A DNA stretch of 64,000 bases from Halomonas sp. TD01. GTDB lineage: Bacteria; Pseudomonadota; Gammaproteobacteria; Pseudomonadales; Halomonadaceae. Positions 44,001 through 52,636 of this stretch are shown here, in pieces. Numbering within the stretch: position 1 is the first letter of the stretch; the number at the start of each line of letters is the position of its first letter. Both the position numbers and the translations under genes were made by a program. The notes under the pieces were generated by a model, which was not told the origin of the DNA, searched no databases, and was given only the letters and a program-made list of their open reading frames with translations. The stretch spans positions 3,720,001 to 3,784,000 of the forward strand of contig NZ_OV350343.1 of the NCBI RefSeq assembly GCF_923868895.1, written 5' to 3'.

Positions 44001-44834
44001 GTCGGCGTTGCGATTGACCGCAAAGCTGGTGGTATTGATCACCAGCATGGCGCCGGTTTGCTCAATCAGGTGGTTGATAAAATCAATGCATGGCCCCTCT
44101 TTCAAGGAGGCCACGGCAACCGCTAGCGGCTCTAGCCCTTTTTCTCTCAGCGCTGCCAGCAATCCGTCTGGGACAGCGGTATTCGCCCCCTGCAAGTGGC
44201 TGCGATAAAACAGCAGCAGGCACACCGGCCGCCCTGGCACCTGACGATCACGCCACTCGCTTAGGCTCGACGCCTGCTGGTCTTGCGACGCATAAATCAC
44301 CGCGGCCGGAATAACTTTCGGCTCCTGCCATGCCAGAGAAAGCGATAAACATTCGCTGGCGATAAAGCGCAGCAGCTGCTCGGCGTTATCCACACCGCCC
44401 TCTCTTAAGTAGCGCCAAACGCGGTACGCATCATCGAACGCGATGCTGGAGTCTTCCAGCAGCGCATCATCCGGGGCATCGCAGCCCGGCACTAGAATCA
44501 GCTGGCGCTCAGGTTTGGCTGCCGCCCAGGCCAACAGGCGTTCATGGCCGTACTGCCAGTAGGCCTTGCCGCCCAGCAACGAAACGATGACCAGTTGGGC
44601 GTTTTCCAGCACCCGATCTTCATAGAGATCATAGGCCGCCGGTTTTACCAAATTCATCCAGTTGGCTAGCCGTACCGAGGGGTACGCTTCACCCAGGCGG
44701 TCAACCGCCTGGGCCAGCGCCGACAGATTACTATCGGCGGCGGAGAGTATCACGACCTCGGCGGGGCTCTGTTGCAGGTCGATAATGCCTTCATCATCGA
44801 CAAAGCCCCCGGGCTTGGCGGCAAATAAGTGCAT
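40995..44834 (-). CDS. cobN: Cobaltochelatase subunit CobN
   Basis: A 1279-residue large subunit, typical for CobN. Recognisable stretches are IALIMANYPNRDGRIGNGVG, VIHVGKHGNLEWLPGKSIAL, RLGLSIWGTATMRTGGDDIA and VDVTLRVSGFFRDAFPN. It binds hydrogenobyrinate a,c-diamide and inserts cobalt with ATP-driven partner subunits. The stop of cobW overlaps its ATG (TAATG). The partner here is probably the ChlID-type fusion at 47902, since cobS/cobT chelatase genes are absent. Confidence 0.97.
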   Translation of the reverse strand: MHLFAAKPGGFVDDEGIIDLQQSPAEVVILSAADSNLSALAQAVDRLGEAYPSVRLANWMNLVKPAAYDLYEDRVLENAQLVIVSLLGGKAYWQYGHERLLAWAAAKPERQLILVPGCDAPDDALLEDSSIAFDDAYRVWRYLREGGVDNAEQLLRFIASECLSLSLAWQEPKVIPAAVIYASQDQQASSLSEWRDRQVPGRPVCLLLFYRSHLQGANTAVPDGLLAALREKGLEPLAVAVASLKEGPCIDFINHLIEQTGAMLVINTTSFAVNRNADGLDALGETLPDSLFVGRPVVLQAILASSTSEDWQDMAAGLHSRDVAMQVVLPEMDGRIITRAVGFKAEAHYNPRCQLAVTHHVIHPERAAFVAELARRICSLRLTPNGQKRIALIMANYPNRDGRIGNGVGLDTPASTLQILSALKEAGYPLSELPENGDGLIRQLQGAVTNDHGSLDQRACWQSISVDDYLAWFRTLPSELQETVWTRWGTPHEDPKCRQGRLMIAGIRLGETFVGIQPERDFIDDLTQSYHDMELAPPHSYLAFYYWLREHYQVDAVIHVGKHGNLEWLPGKSIALSADCWPDIALGPLPHFYPFIVNDPGEGAQAKRRSQAVIIDHLMPPLARAELYGAMAELEALCDEYYQALDMDPRREALIRSQILAHLRDTGIDQELAHAVDGFENSADDADILNELDTFLCDIKESQIRHGLHILGTLPPEEKRAGTLVALLRLPRGEAVSQRGLLHNLASDLGLDFDPLAAGNEPWQAPKPVVLRELLDTPWRTGADTRERLELLAERWVADYVLAPGCLEELARDFPDTAEQLRYAREQLWVAMQRGVKMEIQSLLDGLEGIFVPAGPSGAPSRGRLDTLPTGRNFFSVDNRSIPSPAAWTLGEKSAQAFVERYLQDNGDYPRRLGLSIWGTATMRTGGDDIAQALALMGVRPKWSLGSQRVSDFEVIPSMLLNRPRVDVTLRVSGFFRDAFPNVIRLFDAAVQAVASYEEPGNSNTIRDAVLARQQALEDQGLSPEMAAQEASYRIFGSKPGEYGAGLNRLIENRSWDSADDLAEAYLDAGAYAYGQFKASGTAARAAFEQQLQGLDAVMQNQDNREHDILDSNSYYAFQGGMANATRSLSGKAPTIYHADHANPAVPKIRTLKEELARVIRSRVLNPKWINAMREHGYKGAFEMAATVDYLFAYDATTDLVADYQYAQVSDALVLDAANQQFLREHNPAALEEMAERLLEAAQRGMWQAPGEHGQALQDLLLEMDEAKEAGHYDHHPAH

Positions 44835-45955
44835 TAGCTAGCCGTTTGAACCTCTGCTTCCACTAGCGCTTCGCGCAGCGCAGCGCTATCCAGCGATTTG
44901 CCAATAATCACCAGCTGGGTTTGGCGCGCCTCGTCTTGGGTCCAAAGCCGGTCGAAATAACCTTCCAAGCGCTCGCCCACCGCTTGAATAACCCGGCGCA
45001 TGGGTTTGCCCGGAATCGCGGCAAAGCCTTTGGCGCGATAAATTTCGTGGCTTTTCAGCAGCTGCTGCAGCTTATTGGCCAGGGCGTCGCCATCCACTTC
45101 ACCCAGGGTAATCACGCAGGAATCAAAGTTATCGTGTGCATGGTCGTGATGAGCGCCTTCAGCGTGGTGCTTATCGTGGTGATTGGTGATGCTATCAATA
45201 TGCGCTTCGCTGGCCGCACCAATGCCCATCAGTGCTTCCAACTGGGCGGTGTCGGTGATCTGGGTCTGATCGATAAACAGTGTTTTTACCGATTCGCTCA
45301 CCCGCGACTGAATCACCGCTTCAACCTGCGTGCGCTCTTCCGGGCTGAGCAGGTCCGCCTTGCTGACCAGTACCAGATCCGCCGCGCTTAGCTGGTCATC
45401 CAGTAGCTCGCGCAGGCTGGGGTCGTGATCCAGGCTTTCATCAGCGCGACGCTGGGCTTCGACCTTATCCACATCGCTAGCATAACGGCCGGCGGCTACC
45501 GCGGGGCCATCAATCACGGTAATAATCGCATCGACAGTGCAGTGCTGACGCACGTCGGGCCAGTTAAACGCCTGCACCAGCGGCTTAGGCAATGCCAGGC
45601 CGCTGGTTTCGATCAGAATGTGGTCGATATCATTGCGACGGGCAACCAACTTCTTCATCACCGGCAGAAACTCTTCTTCCACGGTGCAGCAGATACAGCC
45701 ATTGGCCAGCTCATAGATGCTGCCGTCTTCCCCGTCTAGCTGCCCGCCTTCGCTACCCTCTTCACACCCCAGCGCACAGCTGCGCAAAAGGCTAGAGTCG
45801 ATATCCTGCTCGCCGAACTCATTGACGATCACGGCGATCCGCTTGCCGGTGACTTGGCGCAGAATATTGGCCAACAGCGTGGTTTTGCCGCTGCCGAGAA
45901 AACCGGTGACGACCGTGGCGGGAATCTTATTCAGCTGTACTTTACTGGGCTGCAT
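44834..45955 (-). CDS. cobW: CobW, COG0523 GTPase metal chaperone
   Basis: A 373-residue G3E GTPase: Walker A GFLGSGKTTLL (18-28), the metal-binding GCICC (86-90), a His-rich loop (NHHDKHHAEGAHHDHAHD, near residue 260), and a C-terminal CobW_C domain. Such proteins deliver cobalt or zinc; the place between cobN and cobB implies cobalt delivery to the chelatase. It overlaps cobB by 14 bases and cobN by 1 base. Confidence 0.95.
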   Translation of the reverse strand: MQPSKVQLNKIPATVVTGFLGSGKTTLLANILRQVTGKRIAVIVNEFGEQDIDSSLLRSCALGCEEGSEGGQLDGEDGSIYELANGCICCTVEEEFLPVMKKLVARRNDIDHILIETSGLALPKPLVQAFNWPDVRQHCTVDAIITVIDGPAVAAGRYASDVDKVEAQRRADESLDHDPSLRELLDDQLSAADLVLVSKADLLSPEERTQVEAVIQSRVSESVKTLFIDQTQITDTAQLEALMGIGAASEAHIDSITNHHDKHHAEGAHHDHAHDNFDSCVITLGEVDGDALANKLQQLLKSHEIYRAKGFAAIPGKPMRRVIQAVGERLEGYFDRLWTQDEARQTQLVIIGKSLDSAALREALVEAEVQTAS

Positions 45956-47312
45956 GGGTAAATGCCTCGCTGTGCTGCAGTTCGCAGTGCGCCGGGCTGG
46001 CAGAAAAAAGCCTCGCCACAGCGTCAGGATTGTTGGGGAAAAACAGATGTAAATAGGTCGCCGTTAAGCGATTCTGACGGTAAATCGCTTCCCCCGGTGC
46101 GGGGTGGCGCTGGCGACGGCCATGAGCAATCGGCTCGGGAGTGCCTTCTGCCATAGAGCGGTGGTGCGCATGGCCGCGAACCGGGCCTTCTGGCAACTCG
46201 GCGGTTTGCATCCCCTGGCAGCCCCGCCGCCCGCGCATCGCCCCCTGCCCTGGCAACAGGCCGAGCATGGGGTAAATGGTATCGTCGTAGTCGGTCAGGG
46301 TTTCCAGGCAGTACAGCAGACCGCCACACTCAGCCAAGATGGGCTGGTCGGCGCGATAGAAAGCCTCAATGGCCAAACGCATGGCGCAGTTATTCGCCAG
46401 TTGCTGGGCGTGAAGTTCCGGGTAGCCTCCCGGCAACCACAGCGCATCGCATTCCGGCAGGCGGCTATCAGTGAGCGGCGAGAAGAAGCGCAGCGTGGCG
46501 CCCATCTGCTCCAGCAGATCCAGATTGGCCTGGTAGATAAAGCTGAAGGCGGCGTCACGGGCTACGCCAATAGTGCGGCCTTTAAGTGCAGGCTTGACGG
46601 CCGCAAGCTGCTCTTGCGGTGCGGTAAAGGCCACTGGCGGCAGCGCCGAGAGCGCCTCCAGCAACCCTGCCGCTTCCAGCGCTTGGGCGCCCGCTTCAAA
46701 GCGGGCTTCCAAATCCTCGCGAATCTCCGCTGCTTGCACCAGCCCAAGATGGCGTTCGGGGAGCGCTAAATCAGGGTCTCGTGGCACAGCGGCCAGCAGG
46801 GGAATCGTCGCTGGCAGCGCTGATTCGATCAGCTCGCGGTGGCGCTGCGAGCCGCAGGCATTGGCGACTAATCCAGCGATATGAATATCATCACGAAAGC
46901 TGGCCAAACCTGAGACTAGCGCGGCAGCGGTCTGCGCCATGCCTTTTACATCCATAACAATTGCCATGGGAATAGCAAATAAGGCCGCCAGATCGGCGCT
47001 AGAAGGCTCGCCGTCAAACAGCCCCATGGCACCTTCGACCAAAATCAAATCCGCTTCACAGGCGGCGTCATAAAAACGCTGGCGGCAGTAAGCTTCACCT
47101 GCCATCCATAGATCCAACTGATCCACCGGCTGGCCGGAGGCCTGGGCGAGTATCTGCGGATCCAGGTAGTCCGGGCCGGTCTTGAACACCCGCACCACCT
47201 TGCCCTGATTGCGCAGCAGCCGCGCTAGGCCCGCCGTGACGGTGGTTTTGCCCTGGCCGGAAGCCGGAGCAGCGATAAATAGCGCGGGGCAGCTAGCGGT
47301 TGGCATGCTCAT
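45942..47312 (-). CDS. cobB: Hydrogenobyrinic acid a,c-diamide synthase
   Basis: A 456-residue amidotransferase. It has an N-terminal P-loop (AAPASGQGKTTVTAGLARLL), LVEGAMGLFDG, and a C-terminal class I glutaminase domain with the nucleophile in ILAECGGLLYCLE and LPGGYPELHAQ. It amidates the a and c carboxylates using glutamine and ATP. It overlaps cobO by one base. Confidence 0.95.
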   Translation of the reverse strand: MSMPTASCPALFIAAPASGQGKTTVTAGLARLLRNQGKVVRVFKTGPDYLDPQILAQASGQPVDQLDLWMAGEAYCRQRFYDAACEADLILVEGAMGLFDGEPSSADLAALFAIPMAIVMDVKGMAQTAAALVSGLASFRDDIHIAGLVANACGSQRHRELIESALPATIPLLAAVPRDPDLALPERHLGLVQAAEIREDLEARFEAGAQALEAAGLLEALSALPPVAFTAPQEQLAAVKPALKGRTIGVARDAAFSFIYQANLDLLEQMGATLRFFSPLTDSRLPECDALWLPGGYPELHAQQLANNCAMRLAIEAFYRADQPILAECGGLLYCLETLTDYDDTIYPMLGLLPGQGAMRGRRGCQGMQTAELPEGPVRGHAHHRSMAEGTPEPIAHGRRQRHPAPGEAIYRQNRLTATYLHLFFPNNPDAVARLFSASPAHCELQHSEAFTHAAQ

Positions 47313-47905
47313 TAGTATTCGATCCCCGCCTGAGCTTTGACGCCGCCGCGGAAAGCGTGGCGCTCATCTTGAACAACGCTAATGGTATCGGCGATTTCCT
47401 GCAGCGGCGTGGCCATAGTGCGCCCAGTAATGATGACGTTCTGGTGCGTCGGGCGACGTTTGAGCGCTTCCACCACTGGCTCGGGGTCGAGATAACCGTA
47501 CTTGAACATATAGCTCATCTCGTCCAGCACGATCATATGATAAGCGGGGTTCTCCAGCAGTCCTTTGGCGACTGCCCAGGCGGCCTCTGCGGCTTCGATG
47601 TCTCGCTCGCGGTTCTGGGTTTCCCAGGTAAAGCCGTGGCCCATGATGTGCCAATCAAGCTTGGGATGATTGCGAAAGAACAGGTATTCGCCAGTTTCAC
47701 GGCGGCCTTTAATAAACTGAATGACCGCGCACTGCTGACCGTGCCCTAGTGAACGCGCCATGGTGCCAAAGGCCGAGCTGCTTTTGCCCTTGCCGTTGCC
47801 TTTAAGCAGAATCAGCACGCCACGCTCTTCAGTGGCGCGGCTAATACGCTCATCGACCACGTCTTTTTTGCGCTGCATGCGGTTTAAATGGCTAGCGTCA
47901 CTCAT
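47312..47905 (-). CDS. cobO: Cob(I)yrinic acid a,c-diamide adenosyltransferase
   Basis: A 197-residue CobO/BtuR-type enzyme: P-loop LLKGNGKGKSSSAFGTMARS, WHIMGHGFTWETQNRERD, VLDEMSYMFKYGYLD, VIITGRTM. It attaches the 5'-deoxyadenosyl group to cobalt. The ATG at 47905 (MSDASHLNRMQRKKDVVDER) overlaps the end of the ChlID-type gene by 4 bases; the longer frame to 47989 is antisense or overlapping noise. Confidence 0.95.
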   Translation of the reverse strand: MSDASHLNRMQRKKDVVDERISRATEERGVLILLKGNGKGKSSSAFGTMARSLGHGQQCAVIQFIKGRRETGEYLFFRNHPKLDWHIMGHGFTWETQNRERDIEAAEAAWAVAKGLLENPAYHMIVLDEMSYMFKYGYLDPEPVVEALKRRPTHQNVIITGRTMATPLQEIADTISVVQDERHAFRGGVKAQAGIEY

Positions 47906-49755
47906 GGGCTTTCCCCAGGTTGATGTGCAAAAACAGAAGGTGCAAAAACAGAATGTGCCAAAGATGGTTTGCCAAACGAGGCTGGCCAATAACGGGCGCC
48001 CAGTTGCTGAGCGATGCGTGCGCCCTGCCCGCGTTTAACTCTCGATTGCTCGGTATCGATTAGCAGGCAGTCACCTAGCGGGGCGAGGTCGTCAACAGAT
48101 TCCCGTGTGCGGCCATCGGTAATCAAATAAGTACGTACTTGTAAGCCAGGCTCGCGGCGTTGCCACTGTTGAATTAGCCGTTTGGCTTCAATAATCGCTT
48201 CCCGCAGCGGGGTGCCCCCGCCGCCCTTGGCACTGTCAAGCGTGCCCCGCGCGTTTTTGGGAGCACGGCGACGTGAGAGTATCGACACCACGCCACCATT
48301 ACCAAACCCCAGCACTGCGACCTGCTCCCGCGCAGCGTAGGCTTGGGTGACCAGTGACTCAACCAGCCCTTTGGCTTGGCCTAACAAACGCTGCCCCAAG
48401 GTGGAACCAGAGGTATCCAGTAGCACCAGATGGGCTATCGCCTGCCCTGCGCGAGATTTGCGCATTTTTAACTGCCGCCAAGGCCACTGGCCACGATTGG
48501 CGATTAGCGTCGCGAACCCGTCTAGCTGCGAGGTTTCCGCCTGAGAACGCCCTCGACCGGAGACACTTCCTTTGCCTATGCTAGCCGCTGTATCGGCACG
48601 TTGCGCACGCGGGGAAAAGATATCGCTCTCAGGCAGGTTAACCGCTGGCTGGTGAATAGACGCCTGTGCCATGGGCGGCATAGCGCCCCACTGTCCTGAA
48701 GAGCCTTGTCCTGAAGAGCCGTGTCGTGAAGAGCCTTGTCCGCCTGATCTGTCCTCTGTGCCGGTTGCCTCACCACTTTCCTCACCACTTTCCTCACCAC
48801 TTTCCTCACCACTCTTCCCGCTACTTTCTTCACCACCACTACCATCCCCACCACTGGGAGGATGCTCACGGGAAGGCGGTTTAGGGTCTGAAAGCGTACA
48901 GCGATGGGCAAGTACCCAGGGCGCTACCGTATCGATATCTTCTTGGCTGACGCTGTTCGCCCCCCGCCAGGCTGCATGAGCCTGGGCTGCTCGGTGCCAG
49001 GTAACATCGGCCCGCAGGCCTTCAACGCCGGCGGCTTCGCAGCGCGTCGCAATCGTCTCGTAAACCCAGCTATCGCTGGTCACTGACGCTAGTGCCTGCT
49101 GGGCATGGTGAATCTGCTGAGTCAGCGCTGCCTGCTCTACCGCAAACTGTTTTATGTAAGCCTCAGGGTCGCGGTCAAAGGCTTCGCGCTGCTGAACAAT
49201 AGCAATACGCTGTTTAACGCTGACACGGTCAGCCTGTTCGATGCAGAGGCCAAAACGGTCAAGCAGCTGCGGGCGCAGCTCGCCCTCGTCTGGGTTCATG
49301 GTGCCAATCAAGCTAAAGCGCGCCGGGTGGGAGTGACTGATGCCATCGCGCTCAACGATATTGACCCCGCTAGCGGCCACATCCAGCAGCAGGTCAACCA
49401 GCATATCCGGCAGCAGATTGACTTCGTCCACATACATCACCCCGCCATGGGCTTTAGCGAGTAGCCCTTCATGAAAGGAGGCTTCACGCTCGGCTAGCAC
49501 CTTTTGCAAATCTAGACTTCCCACTAGCCGGTCTTCGCTGGCGCCGAGAGGTAAGGTGACAAAGGGTGGCTTTTTGCCATTGGTATCTTTTGGCAAAACC
49601 GCCGCCAGCGCCCGCGCCAGAGTGGATTTCGCACTACCCCGTGGGCCGCTGATCAGCACACCACCAATGCGCGGATTAATCGCATTCAGCAGCAAGGCGG
49701 TTTTCAGCGCCTCCTGGCCGACAACACCTACGAAGGGAAACTCACTCACCCGCAC
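47902..49755 (-). CDS. ChlI/ChlD-like fusion (AAA ATPase plus VWA), probable CobN partner
   Basis: A 617-residue protein. It has an N-terminal AAA+ domain of the magnesium-chelatase I type (Walker A GPRGSAKSTLARAL; VDEVNLLPDMLVD), a Ser/Gly/Glu-rich linker (GEESGEESGEESGEATG), and a C-terminal VWA domain with MIDAS (LLDTSGSTLG). It is the first gene of the cobO-B-W-N-G-H-I-J operon. Since CobS and CobT chelatase subunits are absent, it likely powers CobN; this role is inferred from context and known in related gene sets. Confidence 0.85.
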   Translation of the reverse strand: MRVSEFPFVGVVGQEALKTALLLNAINPRIGGVLISGPRGSAKSTLARALAAVLPKDTNGKKPPFVTLPLGASEDRLVGSLDLQKVLAEREASFHEGLLAKAHGGVMYVDEVNLLPDMLVDLLLDVAASGVNIVERDGISHSHPARFSLIGTMNPDEGELRPQLLDRFGLCIEQADRVSVKQRIAIVQQREAFDRDPEAYIKQFAVEQAALTQQIHHAQQALASVTSDSWVYETIATRCEAAGVEGLRADVTWHRAAQAHAAWRGANSVSQEDIDTVAPWVLAHRCTLSDPKPPSREHPPSGGDGSGGEESSGKSGEESGEESGEESGEATGTEDRSGGQGSSRHGSSGQGSSGQWGAMPPMAQASIHQPAVNLPESDIFSPRAQRADTAASIGKGSVSGRGRSQAETSQLDGFATLIANRGQWPWRQLKMRKSRAGQAIAHLVLLDTSGSTLGQRLLGQAKGLVESLVTQAYAAREQVAVLGFGNGGVVSILSRRRAPKNARGTLDSAKGGGGTPLREAIIEAKRLIQQWQRREPGLQVRTYLITDGRTRESVDDLAPLGDCLLIDTEQSRVKRGQGARIAQQLGARYWPASFGKPSLAHSVFAPSVFAHQPGESP

Positions 49756-50029
49756 CTCCCGTGCAGAGCATGCTCGGAACTTGAACTTGATTCATGAAAA
49801 ACTGACAAGTAATGATAAAACCATTCATAAGGAAACGATGAAATAAAGTGTTGCAGTATAGAGGAAGGAACAGCGTCGAAGCCAGCTTAGCGGCCAGCGC
49901 CTCTATGAGGCAGCCCTCACTAGCACATGATCAGAACCGCATTGGATTAATTATCAAAGTCAATAGATGAAGATAGCCGAAAGATCATGCTTTCTGTTGT
50001 TCGCCCTTCACCCGCCACCTAGAATAGCC

Positions 50030-50195
50030 ACGTCGGTGTTCCCCTCGGAACTTAATAGAGAATCCGCCGCGGCTTGCCCGCGAAACGGAACTGCCCCCGC
50101 AACTGTAGGCGGCGAGCGATGCTCAATGAGCCACTGGACGCATTGTCTGGGAAGGCGAGCTAGCCATGACCCGTCAGTCAGGAGACCTGCCGACC
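50030..50195 (+). ncRNA. Cobalamin riboswitch 1
   Basis: Conserved elements in order: CGGTGTTCCCCTCGGAACTT, then GAATCCG, ACTGCCCCCGCAACTGTA, GAGCCACTGGACGC, CTGGGAAGGCGA, and the B12 box GTCAGTCAGGAGACCTGCC (50173-50191). Binding of adenosylcobalamin normally represses expression. Downstream CTCGGCCAG/CTGGTCGAG (50219-50246) may act as the expression platform. It is on the plus strand ahead of the small ORF and the ABC genes. The gap 49756-50029 shows nothing else certain but should hold the promoter and that of the chlID operon. Confidence 0.95.
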
Positions 50196-50275
50196 ATGTT
50201 AATTAATCGAGCGCGACGGCTCGGCCAGCTATTTTATCTGGTCGAGCACGCCGCTCATCATGCACGGGAGTGTAC

Positions 50276-50458
50276 ATGATTGAGGTAACAGGACATGAAG
50301 AAAGCATCTGGGGCATTCAGTGCTCACCAAGCGACACCATGGGATTGGTCATGCGAACCCAGATGTGTGATCCCTCTGCTTCTGAGAGCAACCTACCCGG
50401 TAACCTACCGCCTGCCGCACGGCAACGATTTTTAGATATTTTGTCTGCAAACAGCTGA
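50276..50458 (+). CDS. Small unknown protein between the riboswitch and the Zur-like box
   Basis: About 60 residues (MIEVTGHEESIWGIQCSPSD, then TMGLVMRTQM; ends PPAARQRFLDILSANS). It has two cysteines and no membrane segment. I do not recognise it. GGGAG lies just before the start, and it is the first open frame after the riboswitch. It could be a real B12-controlled small protein or a chance frame. Confidence 0.4.
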   Translation: MIEVTGHEESIWGIQCSPSDTMGLVMRTQMCDPSASESNLPGNLPPAARQRFLDILSANS

Positions 50459-50492
50459 GACATGCTAGTGTTTTTCGCTCAGGCAAAAACAA

Positions 50493-50507
50493 TGTTATAA
50501 CATAACA
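50493..50507. promoter_or_regulatory. Zur-box-like palindrome upstream of the ABC transporter
   Basis: TGTTATAACATAACA has TGTTAT and ATAACA half-sites with a 3-base spacer, the same layout as the gammaproteobacterial Zur operator core TGTTATANTATAACA. It overlaps a plausible -10 element (TATAAC) 36 bases before the binding-protein gene. Confidence 0.6.
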
Positions 50508-50542
50508 AATGATCTAAAAATCATCTTCTGTAGGAACCCGAA

Positions 50543-51556
50543 ATGAAGCATGTATGTTACTCACTGATAGCCGCATCGCTGCTACCTGCCTCATACGCGA
50601 TGGCCAATGACACCATTTACCCTGTCACACTATCCAATTGCGGCACAGAAATAAGTGTGCCGTCAGCCCCGCAGCGAACGGTGACTATCGGCCAGTCGGC
50701 CACGGAGATCCTCTACTCCCTTGGTCTCGCTGACCGAGTGGATGGCACCTCGGTTTGGTTTAATCCGGTCTTACCACAATTTGCTGAGGTCAACGAACAG
50801 ATCGAGCGAATCGCCAACGATGACCCAAGCTTTGAAGCCGTGGTCAATAAGCGCCCTGACTTAGTTGCGGTACAGTACGAGTGGCACGTGGGCCCCACCG
50901 GTAGCGTGGCCAGCCGGAATCAGTTCCATGAACTAGGCATCGCCACTTACATCATGCCCGCCGATTGCGACACCAAGGATAACTCTACCGGTGGCGATGG
51001 TACTCGCACTGCCGCCTTCTCGACGGAGTCGATTTATAAAGGAATCACTGAACTGGCGAAAATTTATGACGTTCAAGACGCTGGTGAAGCCCTGGTGGCC
51101 GATCTTAACGCCCGTGAAGAGCACGCTATTAACCTAGCAAGTCGCCTTGATTTACCAGAAGACCTCTCGGCAGCATTTTGGTTTTCATCAACGGATCTCG
51201 GGGTTAGCCCTTTCGTTGCCGGCCAACTTGGCGCACCGGGCTATATGATGGAAAAACTGGGCATTCGCAATGTCATTGAGTCTGATGAAGAGTGGCCCAC
51301 CGTTGGCTGGGAAAGCATCGCCAAGGCTGACCCTGATGTGATTGTTATCGCCTCCATGGATCGTCGTCGTTTTCCTGCTGACGACATCGAAGCAAAACGT
51401 GAGTTTCTGCACAGTGACCCCGTCACTAGCGAAATGACGGCGGTTAGAAATAACCGCATCGTAGAGATGGATGCCCATGCGATGAGTGCCACCATGCGCA
51501 GTATTTACGGCCTTGAGTCATTAGCCGAGGCGCTATCGACGATGTCTTTCAACTGA
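50543..51556 (+). CDS. Periplasmic binding protein of a FecB/BtuF-type ABC transporter
   Basis: A 337-residue protein with a Sec signal peptide (SLIAASLLPASYAMA) and the helical-backbone binding fold: QRTVTIGQSATEILYSLGLA, VNKRPDLVAVQYEW, VIVIASMDRRRFPADDIEAK, LESLAEALSTM. It would bind a metal chelate, corrinoid or siderophore. The Zur-like box suggests zinc-responsive control; the cobalamin neighbours suggest a corrinoid or cobalt. It is followed by permease and ATPase genes. Confidence 0.85.
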   Translation: MKHVCYSLIAASLLPASYAMANDTIYPVTLSNCGTEISVPSAPQRTVTIGQSATEILYSLGLADRVDGTSVWFNPVLPQFAEVNEQIERIANDDPSFEAVVNKRPDLVAVQYEWHVGPTGSVASRNQFHELGIATYIMPADCDTKDNSTGGDGTRTAAFSTESIYKGITELAKIYDVQDAGEALVADLNAREEHAINLASRLDLPEDLSAAFWFSSTDLGVSPFVAGQLGAPGYMMEKLGIRNVIESDEEWPTVGWESIAKADPDVIVIASMDRRRFPADDIEAKREFLHSDPVTSEMTAVRNNRIVEMDAHAMSATMRSIYGLESLAEALSTMSFN

Positions 51557-51571
51557 TATGGCTTTTAACGA

Positions 51572-52636
51572 ATGAGCATAGCGCTATCACGGCCAACAAC
51601 TAGGCGCTTCGGGTTGCGCTGGCTTTGGGTGACGCCTCTTGTACTGGTGGCCGCGCTCATCGCGGGCACCGCTATCGGCGAGACACCAATTCCCGTTGAT
51701 ACGATTCTCAAAGTGCTTGCCAATCAACTGCTTGGCGCCGATTACCCGGTTGACAGAATCGACGAGGGTATTATCTGGAACTACCGCCTCAGCCGTGCCG
51801 TTGTCGCCGCCTGTTGCGGTACCAGCATGGCGCTGGCGGGAGTGGTATTGCAGGCCCTGCTGCGTAACCCTCTGGCTGACCCCTATTTAATGGGCATTTC
51901 TGCTGGAGCTTCTACGGGTGCGGTTGCAGTGGCGGTTGCTGGGTTAGGCGCTGGCATGCTGTCGTTATCGTTGGGTGCCTTCGCTGGTGCTCTACTCGCC
52001 TTTGGCATCGTCGTAATGCTCGCCCATGCGGCCAACAGCGGTGTCGGTGGTGGACGTGGTGTTCAGGCAGCAGGAGCGATTATTCTGGCGGGGATTGCTG
52101 GCTCACAGCTGTTTAATGCACTGACTGCTTTTATCATTACCAAATCGGCAAGTGCTGAACAGGCACGGGGCATTATGTTTTGGCTGATGGGCAATCTCTC
52201 TGGGGTGCGCTGGGCTGATGCTACCCTAGCGGTGCCTGCCGCGCTGTTCGGGCTACTGGTTTGCCTATGGCACCGCCGTTCCCTTGATGCGTTTACCTTC
52301 GGAGCCGATAGCGCCGCGTCTATGGGCATTGCAGTGCGCCCGGTACGAGGCATGTTGATTATCGCGATGGCGCTGGTCACTGCGGTAATGGTTTCCATCG
52401 TAGGAGCGATTGGCTTTGTTGGCTTGGTCATCCCCCATGCGATGCGCTTTATTGTCGGCAGCCAACACACGCGGTTGGTACCCGCCACGGCGCTTGCTGG
52501 CGCGGTATTTTTAATCGGTTCAGATATTCTTTCGCGCACTCTAGTATCTGGTCAGGTGCTTCCCATCGGGGTGATTACATCTCTGATCGGCGCGCCCGCT
52601 TTTGCGCTTATTCTTGTCCGTGGCAAGAGGCATTAA
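51572..52636 (+). CDS. FecCD-type ABC transporter permease
   Basis: A 354-residue permease with about ten membrane helices and the family marks LRNPLADPYLMGISAGASTG, VGAIGFVGLVIPHAMRFIVG and LPIGVITSLIGAPAFALILV. It starts 15 bases after the binding-protein gene and its stop overlaps the ATPase start. Confidence 0.93.
   Translation: MSIALSRPTTRRFGLRWLWVTPLVLVAALIAGTAIGETPIPVDTILKVLANQLLGADYPVDRIDEGIIWNYRLSRAVVAACCGTSMALAGVVLQALLRNPLADPYLMGISAGASTGAVAVAVAGLGAGMLSLSLGAFAGALLAFGIVVMLAHAANSGVGGGRGVQAAGAIILAGIAGSQLFNALTAFIITKSASAEQARGIMFWLMGNLSGVRWADATLAVPAALFGLLVCLWHRRSLDAFTFGADSAASMGIAVRPVRGMLIIAMALVTAVMVSIVGAIGFVGLVIPHAMRFIVGSQHTRLVPATALAGAVFLIGSDILSRTLVSGQVLPIGVITSLIGAPAFALILVRGKRH

Noticed and set aside
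48770..48830. Short repeats CCTCACCACTTT in the chlID-type gene as a non-coding repeat element
   Set aside because: They encode the in-frame GEES linker of the protein and need no other explanation.
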